Shown here piece after piece: positions 1 through 8,158 of a stretch of DNA of 14,326 nt (within the stretch, counting starts at the first letter, position 1; every line of letters starts with the position of its first letter). The translations under genes and the position numbers were made by a program. The DNA lies in NCBI GenBank assembly GCA_003645735.1, contig QNBQ01000010.1:1-14326 (forward strand). The letters are read 5' to 3'. The notes below the pieces were generated by a model. The model did not search any database. It saw only the letters and a program-made list of their open reading frames with translations, and was not told the origin of the DNA. Source of the DNA: Candidatus Poribacteria bacterium (lineage in GTDB: Bacteria; Poribacteria; WGA-4E; B28-G17).

Positions 1-1087
<1,087 letters not shown>

Positions 1088-2210
1088 GGTGGTAAGGCTC
1101 AGGAGGGAGATACACATGCGCCCCGAGCTGGGGATGGAGACGTTCGGGACGGCCGATCTGGTCGTCTCCGCTCTCCGGAAGGCCGGGGTTCAGGTCGAGA
1201 AGGCGGCGGGCGGCGCGGGGGCCGTTGCGCTTGTGAAGGGCGCCAAGCCGGGCAGATGTGTGGGGTTGAGGGCCGATATGGACGCTCTGCCCATTGAGGA
1301 GGAGAACGATGTGCCGTATAGGTCTAAGGTCAGGGGGGTCATGCACGCCTGCGGGCACGACGCCCACACGGCGATGCTGGTAGGGGTGGGGATCGTCCTC
1401 AACTCGCTGCGGGAGCATCTGTCCGGTGCCGTGAAGCTCATATTCCAGCCGGGCGAGGAGGTGGGGAAGGGCGCCCTGGCGATGATAGAGGACGGGGTCA
1501 TGGACGATCCCAAGGTCGAGATGATATTCGCCCAGCACGTCTGGACGGAGCTTGAGCTGGGGCGGATCGGCGTGAGGAAAGGGGCGTGCATGGCGAACAT
1601 GGACGAGGTGAGGATAGAGATCGAAGGTGTGGGGGGACACGGGGCCTATCCCCATCTGACACGCGATCCGATCGTCGCGGCGGCTTACCTCATAACCCAG
1701 CTCCAGACGGTGGTCAGCCGAACGGTGTCGCCTTTGGAGTCGGCCGTGGTCTCGATCTGCAGGGTTCAAGGCGGGACCACCTTCAACGTCATACCCTCGA
1801 AGGTCGAGCTTCAGGGAACGCTCAGGTCGCTTGACGAGGAGGTCAGGGAGAGGGTCATCGAGAGGATAAAGGCGATCCTGAGGGGAATAGAGGCCGGCAT
1901 GGAAGTGAGGTGTCGGTTCGAGTGCAGGAGGGGATCGCCGGTCGTCTACAACGACCCCGAGCTGACCGAGCTGGTGAGGGAAGTGGGGGAGGAGGTTCTG
2001 GGGGAGGGAAGCGTTGAAGAGGTCGAGCCGACGATGGGCGGCGAGGATTTCGCCTTCTACCTCCAACACGCCCCGGGGACGTTCTATAGGCTGGGGATCA
2101 AGGCCGAGGGGTTTGAGGATAAAAAGATCCACTCCCCGAACTTCGACCTTCCTGAGGAGGCGATGAGGATCGGGGTGGAGGTGATGGCCAACCTGGCTTT
2201 TAGGGCGACC

Positions 2211-2996
2211 TCAGCCTGAAGCCCTTCTCAGAACCGATCTGAGATATTCGACGAACTTCGGCACCCCGGTCATCGGATCCTCGGCCGCCTCATACTCTAT
2301 CGACAGGAAACCCCTATATCCCGCCTTGTGGAGTATATCGACGATCCTCGCGAAATCGGCCGGCTCCCTCTTGCCGGTCTGGGGGTTGAGGATCTCGACC
2401 TTCGCGTGGGTCGTCACGGCGTAGGGGGCGACGGCCGCTATCTCCTCGTAGGGGTTGACTCTGAAGTTGCCGGTGTCCAGGTTTATCCCCAACCACTCCG
2501 ACCCGACGGCCCTGTAGATCTTCAGAACCTGTTCGGCGGTGGTGGTTATGCCGCCGTGATCCTCCAGAGCGATTATCACCCCCTTGGGGGCGGCGTATTC
2601 GACGCACTCCTTAAGCGCATCGACCACCCAGTTGAACGCCTCCTCCTCGGTGTGGCCTTTGGGGACGCCGCCGGCGAAGACCCTGATGCAGGGGGCGCCC
2701 AGGTGGTAGGAGATGTCGATCCATTTTTTGACCATCTCGATCTGTTCCCTTCTCTCCTCCGGGTCGGGCTTGCAGAAGTTGTTCCCCACAGCCGTCCCCG
2801 ATATCTCCAATCCCCTCAGGAAGGCCTCCCTCTTGATCTTGTTGAGGTAGGAGGTATCGGTCGAGGGGAAGTAGTAGGCCGTCAGCTCGACGCCGTCCAG
2901 GCCCATCTCAACAGCCTTGTCCAAAAAGTCCTCAAGCGTCATCTTCCCGCTCGTCAGGTATTGCCTGAACGAATAGGCGCAGCAGCCTATCTTCAT
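2211..2996 (-). CDS. Sugar phosphate isomerase/epimerase-like TIM-barrel protein (AP_endonuc_2 family)
   Basis: A 261-residue protein of the xylose-isomerase-like TIM-barrel superfamily that also includes hexulose epimerases and inosose isomerases. It opens MKIGCCAYSFRQYL and has the four spaced acidic/His positions usual for the divalent-metal site: E145 (in IALEDHG), D174 (in INLDTGNF), H197 (in TTHAKVE) and E234 (in LSIEYEA). I chose the ATG at 2994-2996 because GGGAGG lies 6 nt upstream; an in-frame ATG at 3015-3017 would add seven residues but would put the good Shine-Dalgarno inside the gene. A TTGTCA-N17-TATAAT promoter about 40 bp upstream should drive it as a single gene. It is convergent with the amidohydrolase and shares 9 bp with it. 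The substrate is unknown; cyclic polyol or hexose metabolism is the usual role. Confidence 0.9.
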   Translation of the reverse strand: MKIGCCAYSFRQYLTSGKMTLEDFLDKAVEMGLDGVELTAYYFPSTDTSYLNKIKREAFLRGLEISGTAVGNNFCKPDPEERREQIEMVKKWIDISYHLGAPCIRVFAGGVPKGHTEEEAFNWVVDALKECVEYAAPKGVIIALEDHGGITTTAEQVLKIYRAVGSEWLGINLDTGNFRVNPYEEIAAVAPYAVTTHAKVEILNPQTGKREPADFARIVDILHKAGYRGFLSIEYEAAEDPMTGVPKFVEYLRSVLRRASG

Positions 2997-3035
2997 CTCA
3001 ACCCTCCCGATGCTCATTCAGAGTTGTGCTCGAAA

Positions 3036-3064
3036 ATTATACCCCGGAAGGCGGTTGTTGACAA
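3036..3064 (-). promoter_or_regulatory. Sigma-70-type promoter for the TIM-barrel gene
   Basis: Read on the minus strand, the -35 box is TTGTCA (3059-3064), followed by a 17-bp spacer and a perfect TATAAT -10 box (3036-3041). The expected transcript start near 3029 leaves a leader of about 33 nt containing GGGAGG ahead of the ATG at 2996. The -35 box overlaps that of the divergent promoter. No other start site in the gap is as good. Confidence 0.7.
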
Positions 3065-3086
3065 CGGTCTGAGTAGCTAGTATACT
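3058..3086 (+). promoter_or_regulatory. Near-consensus sigma-70 promoter for the lipoprotein operon
   Basis: TTGACA (3058-3063) is a perfect -35 box. It is followed by a 17-bp spacer and TATACT (3081-3086), one mismatch from the -10 consensus. The predicted start near 3093 gives a leader of about 41 nt ending in GGCGAGGTGAG before the ATG at 3134. An inverted repeat GTTGT-TG-ACAAC (3054-3065) covers the -35 region of both divergent promoters and could be an operator. Confidence 0.75.
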
Positions 3087-3133
3087 TATACCGACAAGCG
3101 GCTTAAAACAATAGAGATTCGGCGAGGTGAGAT

Positions 3134-3982
3134 ATGGGCAGGGTCAGATATCTCGTAACCATCGCTTTGATCGCGATGATAGCGGGGATGGCGGGGTGTG
3201 CCAAGAAACCTCCCGTGATCGAGTCGGTTTCCCCGAACCAAGGCCCCGAGGTCGGCGGCACCACGATAACGATAACCGGCAAGAACTTCAAGGAGGGCGC
3301 CACCGTCACCATAGGGGGCAACCCGGCCAAGAACGTGACCGTTGTTTCGAAGACCCAGATAACAGCTGTGACGCCCCCGGGGAAGGTCGGGCCGGCCGAT
3401 GTGGTGGTGACCAACCCCGACAACCTCTCCGGGACGCTTGCGGGAGGGTTCACCTATCTCGACAGCACGCCGCCCAAGCTCGTCTCCACCGACCCCGCCG
3501 ATGGGGCGGTGATCGACCCGCCGGATGCCGTCGAGACGGGCGTGACGAGGATAACGATGACGTTTGACGAGCCGATAACCGGCGGCGAGGTCAAGGTCCA
3601 TATGGTAACCTTGCCCGACGCCCTTGCAAAACACGAGGGCGATATAGAGGGAACGGTATCGGTTGAGGGCAATTCGCTCGTTTTCACCCCGCCGAAGGCG
3701 CTCCTTTCGGCCAGGAAATACACCGTGACCGTGACGGGGGTCAAGGATAAGGCCGGAAACACGGCCCAGGATTACACCTTCTCCTTCTCGATCAAGACCC
3801 CGAAACGGGTTCATTGGTATATCGTCAAGAAGGGCGATACGCTCTATTCCATAGCCGCCAGGCCTGACACCTACGACGACGCCAGCAAGTGGGTTTGGAT
3901 CGTCGAGGGCAATCAGGACGACTACGCCTTCGATAGGGACAGGATCTGGCCGGGCCAAAGGCTTTTCATACCCTGGTGGTGA
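3134..3982 (+). CDS. LysM lipoprotein with IPT/TIG and Ig-like domains
   Basis: A 282-residue exported lipoprotein. Residues 1-21 form a signal peptide (basic start, hydrophobic core) ending in the lipobox MAGC, so C22 should be lipidated. An IPT/TIG immunoglobulin-like domain follows (about 27-108, starting PVIESVSPNQGPEVGGT). Next comes a second beta-sandwich resembling Big_5-type Ig domains (about 111-221, with PADGAVIDPP and KDKAGNT), then a C-terminal LysM domain (about 227-282, opening YIVKKGDTLYSIA). LysM binds peptidoglycan or other GlcNAc polymers, so the protein probably bridges a membrane and the cell wall. The LysM is somewhat longer than usual, with an insertion around residues 243-252. 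The ATG at 3134 has AGGTGAG close upstream. The next lipoprotein gene starts 6 bp after its stop, so the pair should act together. Confidence 0.88.
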   Translation: MGRVRYLVTIALIAMIAGMAGCAKKPPVIESVSPNQGPEVGGTTITITGKNFKEGATVTIGGNPAKNVTVVSKTQITAVTPPGKVGPADVVVTNPDNLSGTLAGGFTYLDSTPPKLVSTDPADGAVIDPPDAVETGVTRITMTFDEPITGGEVKVHMVTLPDALAKHEGDIEGTVSVEGNSLVFTPPKALLSARKYTVTVTGVKDKAGNTAQDYTFSFSIKTPKRVHWYIVKKGDTLYSIAARPDTYDDASKWVWIVEGNQDDYAFDRDRIWPGQRLFIPWW

Positions 3983-3988
3983 TATGAG

Positions 3989-4456
3989 GTGAAGGGCTTT
4001 CACCGCTGCGCCCTGTGCGCAGCGGCTCTAATCCTTCTGCTTTCCCTTCAACCCGGCTGTTCCCTGAAGCGGGTGAGGGAGGCCGACCTCCCTCCCGATC
4101 CTCATTACGATCATGAGCCCCAATCATCCCCTGCTTTCTACGCCCCGATCCTCCCCCCTCCGTTCGATGAGCGGTATGAGCTGGAGATGTTCAGGCTCTA
4201 CAGGTCGGAGCCCCTTCCCCCTGGCTATAGGCCGTGGGGCGATGAACTTCCTCCCAGAAAGAGAACCGCGGTTGAGAAGATCGATAAGGAGAGGAAGGTC
4301 GTCTCCCAAGCCCCCGAACGGGATCGAGATCGATCCTCCAGGGCGGAGAGGTTGAGGAGAAGAGCGAAAGAGGGGAGGGAGCGAAGGGACGCCGATGGGG
4401 AAAGCAGAAGGGAGAAGCTTAAAAAGAGGTTGAGGGAGGCGAGGGGCGGCGGGTGA
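3989..4456 (+). CDS. Small charged lipoprotein of unknown function
   Basis: A 155-residue protein that I do not recognise. Residues 1-23 look like a lipoprotein signal peptide with a hydrophobic core (ALILLLSL) and C24 as the lipid site, although the residues before it (LQPGC) are not a perfect lipobox. Residues 33-90 are rich in Pro, Tyr and Phe (PPPFDERYELEMFRLYR). Residues 90-155 are almost entirely Arg, Lys, Glu and Asp, predicted to be helical or disordered. The start is a GTG at 3989, because an overlapping ATG at 3984 reads into a stop after two codons; reinitiation after the LysM gene 6 bp upstream is likely. The neighbour suggests an envelope-associated partner of the LysM lipoprotein, but no function can be assigned. 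Confidence 0.75.
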   Translation: MKGFHRCALCAAALILLLSLQPGCSLKRVREADLPPDPHYDHEPQSSPAFYAPILPPPFDERYELEMFRLYRSEPLPPGYRPWGDELPPRKRTAVEKIDKERKVVSQAPERDRDRSSRAERLRRRAKEGRERRDADGESRREKLKKRLREARGGG

Positions 4457-4471
4457 CCGCCCCTCACCTCC
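4435..4471. terminator. Strong bidirectional hairpin between convergent genes
   Basis: GAGGGGCGG (4441-4449) pairs perfectly with CCGCCCCTC (4457-4465) around a 7-nt loop that contains the TGA stop of the charged lipoprotein gene. Beyond a C/A mismatch, GGAGG (4435-4439) pairs with CCTCC (4467-4471), giving about 14 base pairs in all. The stop of the convergent gene lies 4 bp further on. There is no U-tract on either side, so a classical intrinsic terminator is not certain, but the position fits a transcription end for both operons. Confidence 0.6.
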
Positions 4472-4474
4472 ACA

Positions 4475-5653
4475 TCAGAAGGCCATCAGCGTCTCAAAGA
4501 ACAGCCTGTCGTTATCCACCTCTTCCGCTCCCTCGGGCGGGTTTTCCAGGTTTTTCTCGAACTCCACCCTCAGCGTCAGACCTTTATGGATCGCGAAGAC
4601 GGAGGAGACGCAGATCTGGGTCAGGTTCCAAGTCATGGTGTTGGCGGGGTTACGCCGGTTTTCCTCCAGATCCAGCAATATCTGGCCGATCCTCGTGTAG
4701 AGATCCATCCTGATCGGCTTGACCTTGATCCCCATAAGCGCTTGCCACCCCACGTGATTCAAGTCGCCCGATATCCCGTAGTAAAGCTCGCACCGAAGGA
4801 GGGAAGGAGCTATGTCGGATTTAACTTCGGGGGTGAGGGTCGCATCAAGCCCGAGCCTGGCCTTGTAATCCCTCTCAAGCTCGCCCGAGACCTCAACCTC
4901 GCCCGTTTCGGCGTTGACCTCCCTCATCCCCAAAAGCCCCATCACGAGGGTTACCTCATCGTTTTTCTCCGGATCGGTTAGCTCCCTGCCGTCGTCGAAC
5001 AGCTTGGCGAAGGAGGCCGATACGCCCGCCTCCAGCTTCCCGTTCAATCTCAGGCCGGCCTTCCCACAGATCTCCTTGCCTTTATCGATATCGTTGCCCC
5101 AGTTGAGCAGATCCAATCCCCTATCGGCCAGGAAGGAGACCGGTCCCGCCCTCCGAACCCCCAGCTTGTAGCCGTTGTAAACCGAGATACCCCAAAACAG
5201 GGGTTTACGGCTGAAGCTGAGCTGTATTCCCTGGACCCTGTCGTGGGTAAACATGTCCGAGACTATGCCGTATTCGCTCGTCTTCCTATTGGAATAGGTG
5301 GGCGTCACCCCGAAGTTTATCCTTCTGCCCCTGCCGACCCATATCCTGCCGTTACAGGGCAGCTTCCCGATGCCGGGCAGTTTCTTGAGCACGAAGTAGG
5401 CGCTCTCGAGGTATAAATTGCCCGAGATGAGGGGGACCCAGGGGTGGTAGTAGATGGCGACGGTGTAGTCGGCGGCGTCCTTATAGCTGCCCCTGGTCAT
5501 AACGATGAGCCTCTCCATCCTGAAGGTGGAGATCTCCTCCTCCCTCAGCGGGACGTAGAACCTGAACAGCCCTATCGTGGTGGTTTTAGCCTCCGCCGAT
5601 AGGACGGCCAGGAACAACAGCAACAGCGCCCCTAATGCTAGGGTTTTCCTCAT
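4475..5653 (-). CDS. Exported beta-barrel-like protein, probable outer-membrane protein
   Basis: A 392-residue protein with a clear Sec signal peptide (MRKT followed by a hydrophobic core, cleavage likely after SAEA near residue 22). The mature chain is rich in alternating polar and hydrophobic stretches with many Tyr, Trp and Gly residues. It ends in ETLMAF, a C-terminal Phe as favoured by BAM-inserted outer-membrane beta-barrels. I do not recognise a named porin family; only two cysteines stand out in the mature N-terminal half (in LPCNG and EICGK). The start ATG at 5651-5653 has a strong AAGGGAGG site. It lies 24 bp after the ACT gene and should be the last gene of the paaK-ACT operon, which raises the possibility of a role in uptake of an aromatic acid, an inference from position alone. 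Confidence 0.75.
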   Translation of the reverse strand: MRKTLALGALLLLFLAVLSAEAKTTTIGLFRFYVPLREEEISTFRMERLIVMTRGSYKDAADYTVAIYYHPWVPLISGNLYLESAYFVLKKLPGIGKLPCNGRIWVGRGRRINFGVTPTYSNRKTSEYGIVSDMFTHDRVQGIQLSFSRKPLFWGISVYNGYKLGVRRAGPVSFLADRGLDLLNWGNDIDKGKEICGKAGLRLNGKLEAGVSASFAKLFDDGRELTDPEKNDEVTLVMGLLGMREVNAETGEVEVSGELERDYKARLGLDATLTPEVKSDIAPSLLRCELYYGISGDLNHVGWQALMGIKVKPIRMDLYTRIGQILLDLEENRRNPANTMTWNLTQICVSSVFAIHKGLTLRVEFEKNLENPPEGAEEVDNDRLFFETLMAF

Positions 5654-5677
5654 CCCCCACCTCCCTTAAGGTATCGT

Positions 5678-6106
5678 TTATAACGCCGCGATTTCGGCGT
5701 CGCTCAGGGGCTTAAACCCCATCTCCCTCAAAAGCTCGACAGTTTGTTTTGGATCCTCCACCTCGAAGACGAAGACGGCTTTATCGCTCTCGTGGGTCAG
5801 GAAACCGTAGGCGTTTTCGATGTTCACCCCTCTCTCCGCCAATGCGCTCAGGGCCTTATAGAGGCTGCCTGGCTCGTCTTCTATGAGGATGGCGATCACC
5901 TCCTGTTTTTTGGCGGGCACGCCGGCGGCGATCAGGGCCTCATAGGCCAGGTCGGGCTTGTCGACCAGCAGCTTTATGACGCCGTATTTCTCGACGCCTG
6001 TTATCGTCAACGCCCTCAAGTTCACCCCCGCCTCGGCTAAAAGGCCCGTCACCTTCCTCAACCTGCCGGGCCTGTTTTCGGCGAAGACCGAGATCTGATG
6101 GGCCAT
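5678..6106 (-). CDS. Tandem ACT-domain amino-acid-binding protein
   Basis: A 142-residue cytoplasmic protein made of two ACT domains: about residues 3-66 (ISVFAENRPGRLRKVTGLLA) and about 70-138 (IAILIEDEPGSLYKALSALA). The PGxL turns and the following NL/NI positions are the typical ligand-binding features. ACT domains bind small ligands, usually amino acids, and control partner enzymes. Stand-alone double-ACT proteins of this length are commonly found next to phenylacetate-CoA ligases, as here: the paaK-like gene ends only 4 bp upstream. The ATG at 6106 is preceded by AAGGGGGTGAGG. It probably senses an aromatic amino acid or its breakdown product, but the ligand is an inference from that pairing. 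Confidence 0.9.
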   Translation of the reverse strand: MAHQISVFAENRPGRLRKVTGLLAEAGVNLRALTITGVEKYGVIKLLVDKPDLAYEALIAAGVPAKKQEVIAILIEDEPGSLYKALSALAERGVNIENAYGFLTHESDKAVFVFEVEDPKQTVELLREMGFKPLSDAEIAAL

Positions 6107-6110
6107 TCCC

Positions 6111-7406
6111 TCACCCCCTTCTATCTATGACCCTGACCGCCTTCCCCTCCGCCTTCGGGAGGCTTCCGGGCTCCAGCAGCTCCACCTCGGGTGTGACGAC
6201 GATCTCCGAGCGAAGCTCCTCGATTATCCTCCTCCTCAGCCTCTCAAGCCCTTTGACGTCCCCCTCGAAAAACTTCGCGTTGATCTCGACCCTGACGATC
6301 AGCTTGTCCATGTAGTTCTCCCTTTCGAGCACGATCTGATAATCCGTCCCCACCTCCGGGATGCTCATCAACACCTTCTCTATCTGCATCGGGAAGATGT
6401 TGACCCCCTTGACGATGAGCATATCGTCCGTCCTGCCCATGATCCTCGATATCCTCCTGTGCGTCCTGCCGCACGGACAGGGGTCGGGGTAAACCGCCGC
6501 CAGATCCCTGCTCCGGTATCTGATGATCGGCATCCCCTCCCTGGTCAGCGTCGTGAAGACCAGCTCCCCGACCTCCCCTTCCGGAACCGGCTCCAGGGTT
6601 TCGGGATCGACCACCTCCAGTATGAAGCTGTCCTCCCAGACGTGCATCCCGTTTTTGTGAGGGCATTCGAAGGCGACGCCGGGGCCGTTCATCTCGGATA
6701 GGCCGTAGGAGTTGTAGGCGTCCACGCCGTATGCCTCCTCGATCCTCCTCCGCATCTCCTCGGTATGCGGCTCGGCGCCGATGAAGGCGATCCTGAGCTG
6801 CGTGTCCTCCTTGGGATCAAGGCCCAGCTCCTCGAAGGTCGAAAGCAGCCTCAGGGCGTAGCTGGGGAGGATGTGGATCACCGTCGTGCCGAAGGTTCGC
6901 ATCAGATAGATCTGCCTTTTGCTGTTGCCCGGCCCGGAGGGGATGACCATGACGCCAAGCTTTTCGGCCCCGTAATGGAAGCCCAGCCCTCCCGTGAACA
7001 GCCCGTAGCCCATCGTGTTTTGAAAGACATCCCCTTTCCTGACGCCCGTCATATACATGCATCTCGCCACCAGATCCGCCCACCGGTCGATATCGCTTCG
7101 GGTGTAGAGGATGGGGGTGGCGGCGCCCGTCGTGCCGGAGGAGGAGTGGACCCTGATGATCTCCTCCTTGGGGACGGCCAGGAAGCCGTAAGGGGCGTTC
7201 GATCTCAGATCCTCCTTCGTGGTGAAGGGGATATCCTTGAGGACGTCGAGGGAGCTGACCTTTTCAGGGTCGAGCTTTATCCTCTTGAACAGCCTGCTGT
7301 AGAAAGGGGATCGGCTGGCCCTTACCAGGGTTTGACGGAGCCTCTCGACCTGAAGCCTTTTAAGCTCATCCCTCGGAAGGGTTTCCATCTCTTCATCCCA
7401 AAACAT
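6111..7406 (-). CDS. paaK: Phenylacetate-CoA ligase (AMP-forming)
   Basis: A 431-residue adenylate-forming enzyme of the PaaK family, which activates phenylacetate or a related aryl acid with ATP and CoA. Visible motifs are the P-loop SSSGTTG (88-94), the aromatic substrate/ATP motif YNSYGLSEM (231-239), YRSRDL (297-302), and the C-terminal EGKAVRVID with the likely adenylation lysine K422. CPHKNGMH (248-255) and DPCPCGRTH (308-316) supply the cysteines and histidines that bind a structural metal in many PaaK proteins. The length is normal. The ATG at 7406 follows AGGAGAGGGG. A consensus-like promoter lies about 35 bp upstream, and the ACT gene starts 4 bp after the stop. The exact acid could be phenylacetate, indoleacetate or hydroxyphenylacetate. 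Confidence 0.94.
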   Translation of the reverse strand: MFWDEEMETLPRDELKRLQVERLRQTLVRASRSPFYSRLFKRIKLDPEKVSSLDVLKDIPFTTKEDLRSNAPYGFLAVPKEEIIRVHSSSGTTGAATPILYTRSDIDRWADLVARCMYMTGVRKGDVFQNTMGYGLFTGGLGFHYGAEKLGVMVIPSGPGNSKRQIYLMRTFGTTVIHILPSYALRLLSTFEELGLDPKEDTQLRIAFIGAEPHTEEMRRRIEEAYGVDAYNSYGLSEMNGPGVAFECPHKNGMHVWEDSFILEVVDPETLEPVPEGEVGELVFTTLTREGMPIIRYRSRDLAAVYPDPCPCGRTHRRISRIMGRTDDMLIVKGVNIFPMQIEKVLMSIPEVGTDYQIVLERENYMDKLIVRVEINAKFFEGDVKGLERLRRRIIEELRSEIVVTPEVELLEPGSLPKAEGKAVRVIDRRG

Positions 7407-7439
7407 CCCACCCCTCTCCTAAGGCGGTTGACGGCCACC

Positions 7440-7469
7440 ATTATAACCCCCTATCGCGATCGGTGTCAA
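7440..7469 (-). promoter_or_regulatory. Sigma-70-type promoter for the paaK operon
   Basis: On the minus strand a perfect TTGACA (7464-7469) and a perfect TATAAT (7440-7445) are separated by 18 bp. The predicted start is near 7433, giving a short leader to the ATG at 7406. The spacer holds the palindromes ATCGCGAT (7453-7460) and CGATCG (7457-7462), which could bind a repressor. Confidence 0.72.
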
Positions 7470-7501
7470 GGGAAAGCAGTCGGGGTTCAAACCGGGGGCG
7501 A

Positions 7502-7530
7502 TTGACTTCCGGCGAAGTTTAATTTAGAAT
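7502..7530 (+). promoter_or_regulatory. Sigma-70-type promoter for the four-cysteine protein gene
   Basis: TTGACT (7502-7507), a 17-bp spacer and TAGAAT (7525-7530) form a good promoter, one mismatch in each box. The expected transcript start near 7537 lies 48 nt before the ATG at 7585. The promoter is divergent from that of the paaK operon, with 32 bp between the two -35 boxes. Confidence 0.65.
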
Positions 7531-7584
7531 TCCCGTGGGGCGGGCGTTCGGGTGTTTTACAGCCAGAATGGGCGAGGAAAAGGG

Positions 7585-8082
7585 ATGAAGCTCAGCTATA
7601 GCTTCATCAACAGCTCTGGAATCGTCATGTGCGCGGGCAGGAGATGGTTCGTCGAAAAAGCACGCAAAAACGAATGGGAGGAGTATAAGGTCTACCAGTT
7701 GATGGACGACCTGAGCTTATACCCCGTCTTCCGCGGTTTCAAAACGGTCAACCTGAACCTGATCGCCGTCCCCATAACCCTCAACTCCGCCGAGGAGCTG
7801 TGCAAGAGGCTGTTGCCTATCCTGCTCAGAAACAACCTGAACACAGGAACCGTTAAATGGAAGCTCCGGAGGGAGGGAAGGGTGAAAATTCATCCGGAAA
7901 TCGAACTTATACTCCGGCCTTCTTCCTGTTCCGATTGTCCCTTCCACACCGCCACATCCAGAAACATGAGGATCTACTGCGAAGCGATGGGGAAATGGGT
8001 CAGGGAAAGAGGGGTCTGCAGCCCCATGACCCTGGACGGGCTGCTCAACGAAACGAGCACCGAACGGCTTGAGTCAACCTGA
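7585..8082 (+). CDS. Uncharacterised protein with a four-cysteine C-terminal cluster
   Basis: A 165-residue protein that I do not recognise. No signal peptide or membrane segment is seen. The N-terminal two thirds look like an alpha/beta domain (VNLNLIAVPITL is strand-like; EELCKRLLPILLRNN is helical). The C-terminal part holds four cysteines spaced C115-x2-C118-x13-C132-x12-C145 (CSDCPFH, IYCEAMG, GVCSPMT), a layout that fits zinc or an iron-sulfur cluster. I chose the ATG at 7585, which has GAGGAAAAGGG directly upstream. An in-frame GTG at 7552 would add 11 residues but has no Shine-Dalgarno and lies very close to the predicted transcript start. It has its own promoter and is divergent from the paaK operon, so a regulatory link is possible but unproven. 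Confidence 0.75.
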   Translation: MKLSYSFINSSGIVMCAGRRWFVEKARKNEWEEYKVYQLMDDLSLYPVFRGFKTVNLNLIAVPITLNSAEELCKRLLPILLRNNLNTGTVKWKLRREGRVKIHPEIELILRPSSCSDCPFHTATSRNMRIYCEAMGKWVRERGVCSPMTLDGLLNETSTERLEST

Positions 8083-8095
8083 TCCCCCCGAAAGC

Positions 8096-8124
8096 TTCCC
8101 GATCAAGCCGAATTGGGTTATAAT
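8096..8124 (+). promoter_or_regulatory. Weak promoter candidate for the fucosidase gene
   Basis: A perfect TATAAT (8119-8124) lies 34 bp before the fucosidase ATG, within GGGTTATAATTTATGC. At 17 bp spacing the -35 position reads only TTCCCG (8096-8101), so activation by a regulator, or read-through from the upstream gene, may be needed. Confidence 0.45.
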
Positions 8125-8158
8125 TTATGCTGCCAAAACCGCGAAGCGGAGGGTATGA

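Noticed and set aside
2227..2243. Hairpin CTCAGA-ACCGA-TCTGAG as a terminator for the amidohydrolase operon
   Set aside because: The stem is only 6 bp, has no U-tract, and lies inside the coding part of the convergent gene; it may help but cannot be called.
2328..3080. A plus-strand open frame of 250 codons opposite the TIM-barrel gene
   Set aside because: It is the shadow of a gene whose metal-site residues are conserved, and it runs through both divergent promoters.
3086..4003. A minus-strand open frame of 305 codons opposite the LysM lipoprotein
   Set aside because: The plus strand has a signal peptide and three recognisable domains; the antisense product has none.
8139..8149. Small hairpin CCGC-GAA-GCGG beside the fucosidase ribosome site
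   Set aside because: A 4-bp stem is too short to support a regulatory call and is expected by chance in this composition.
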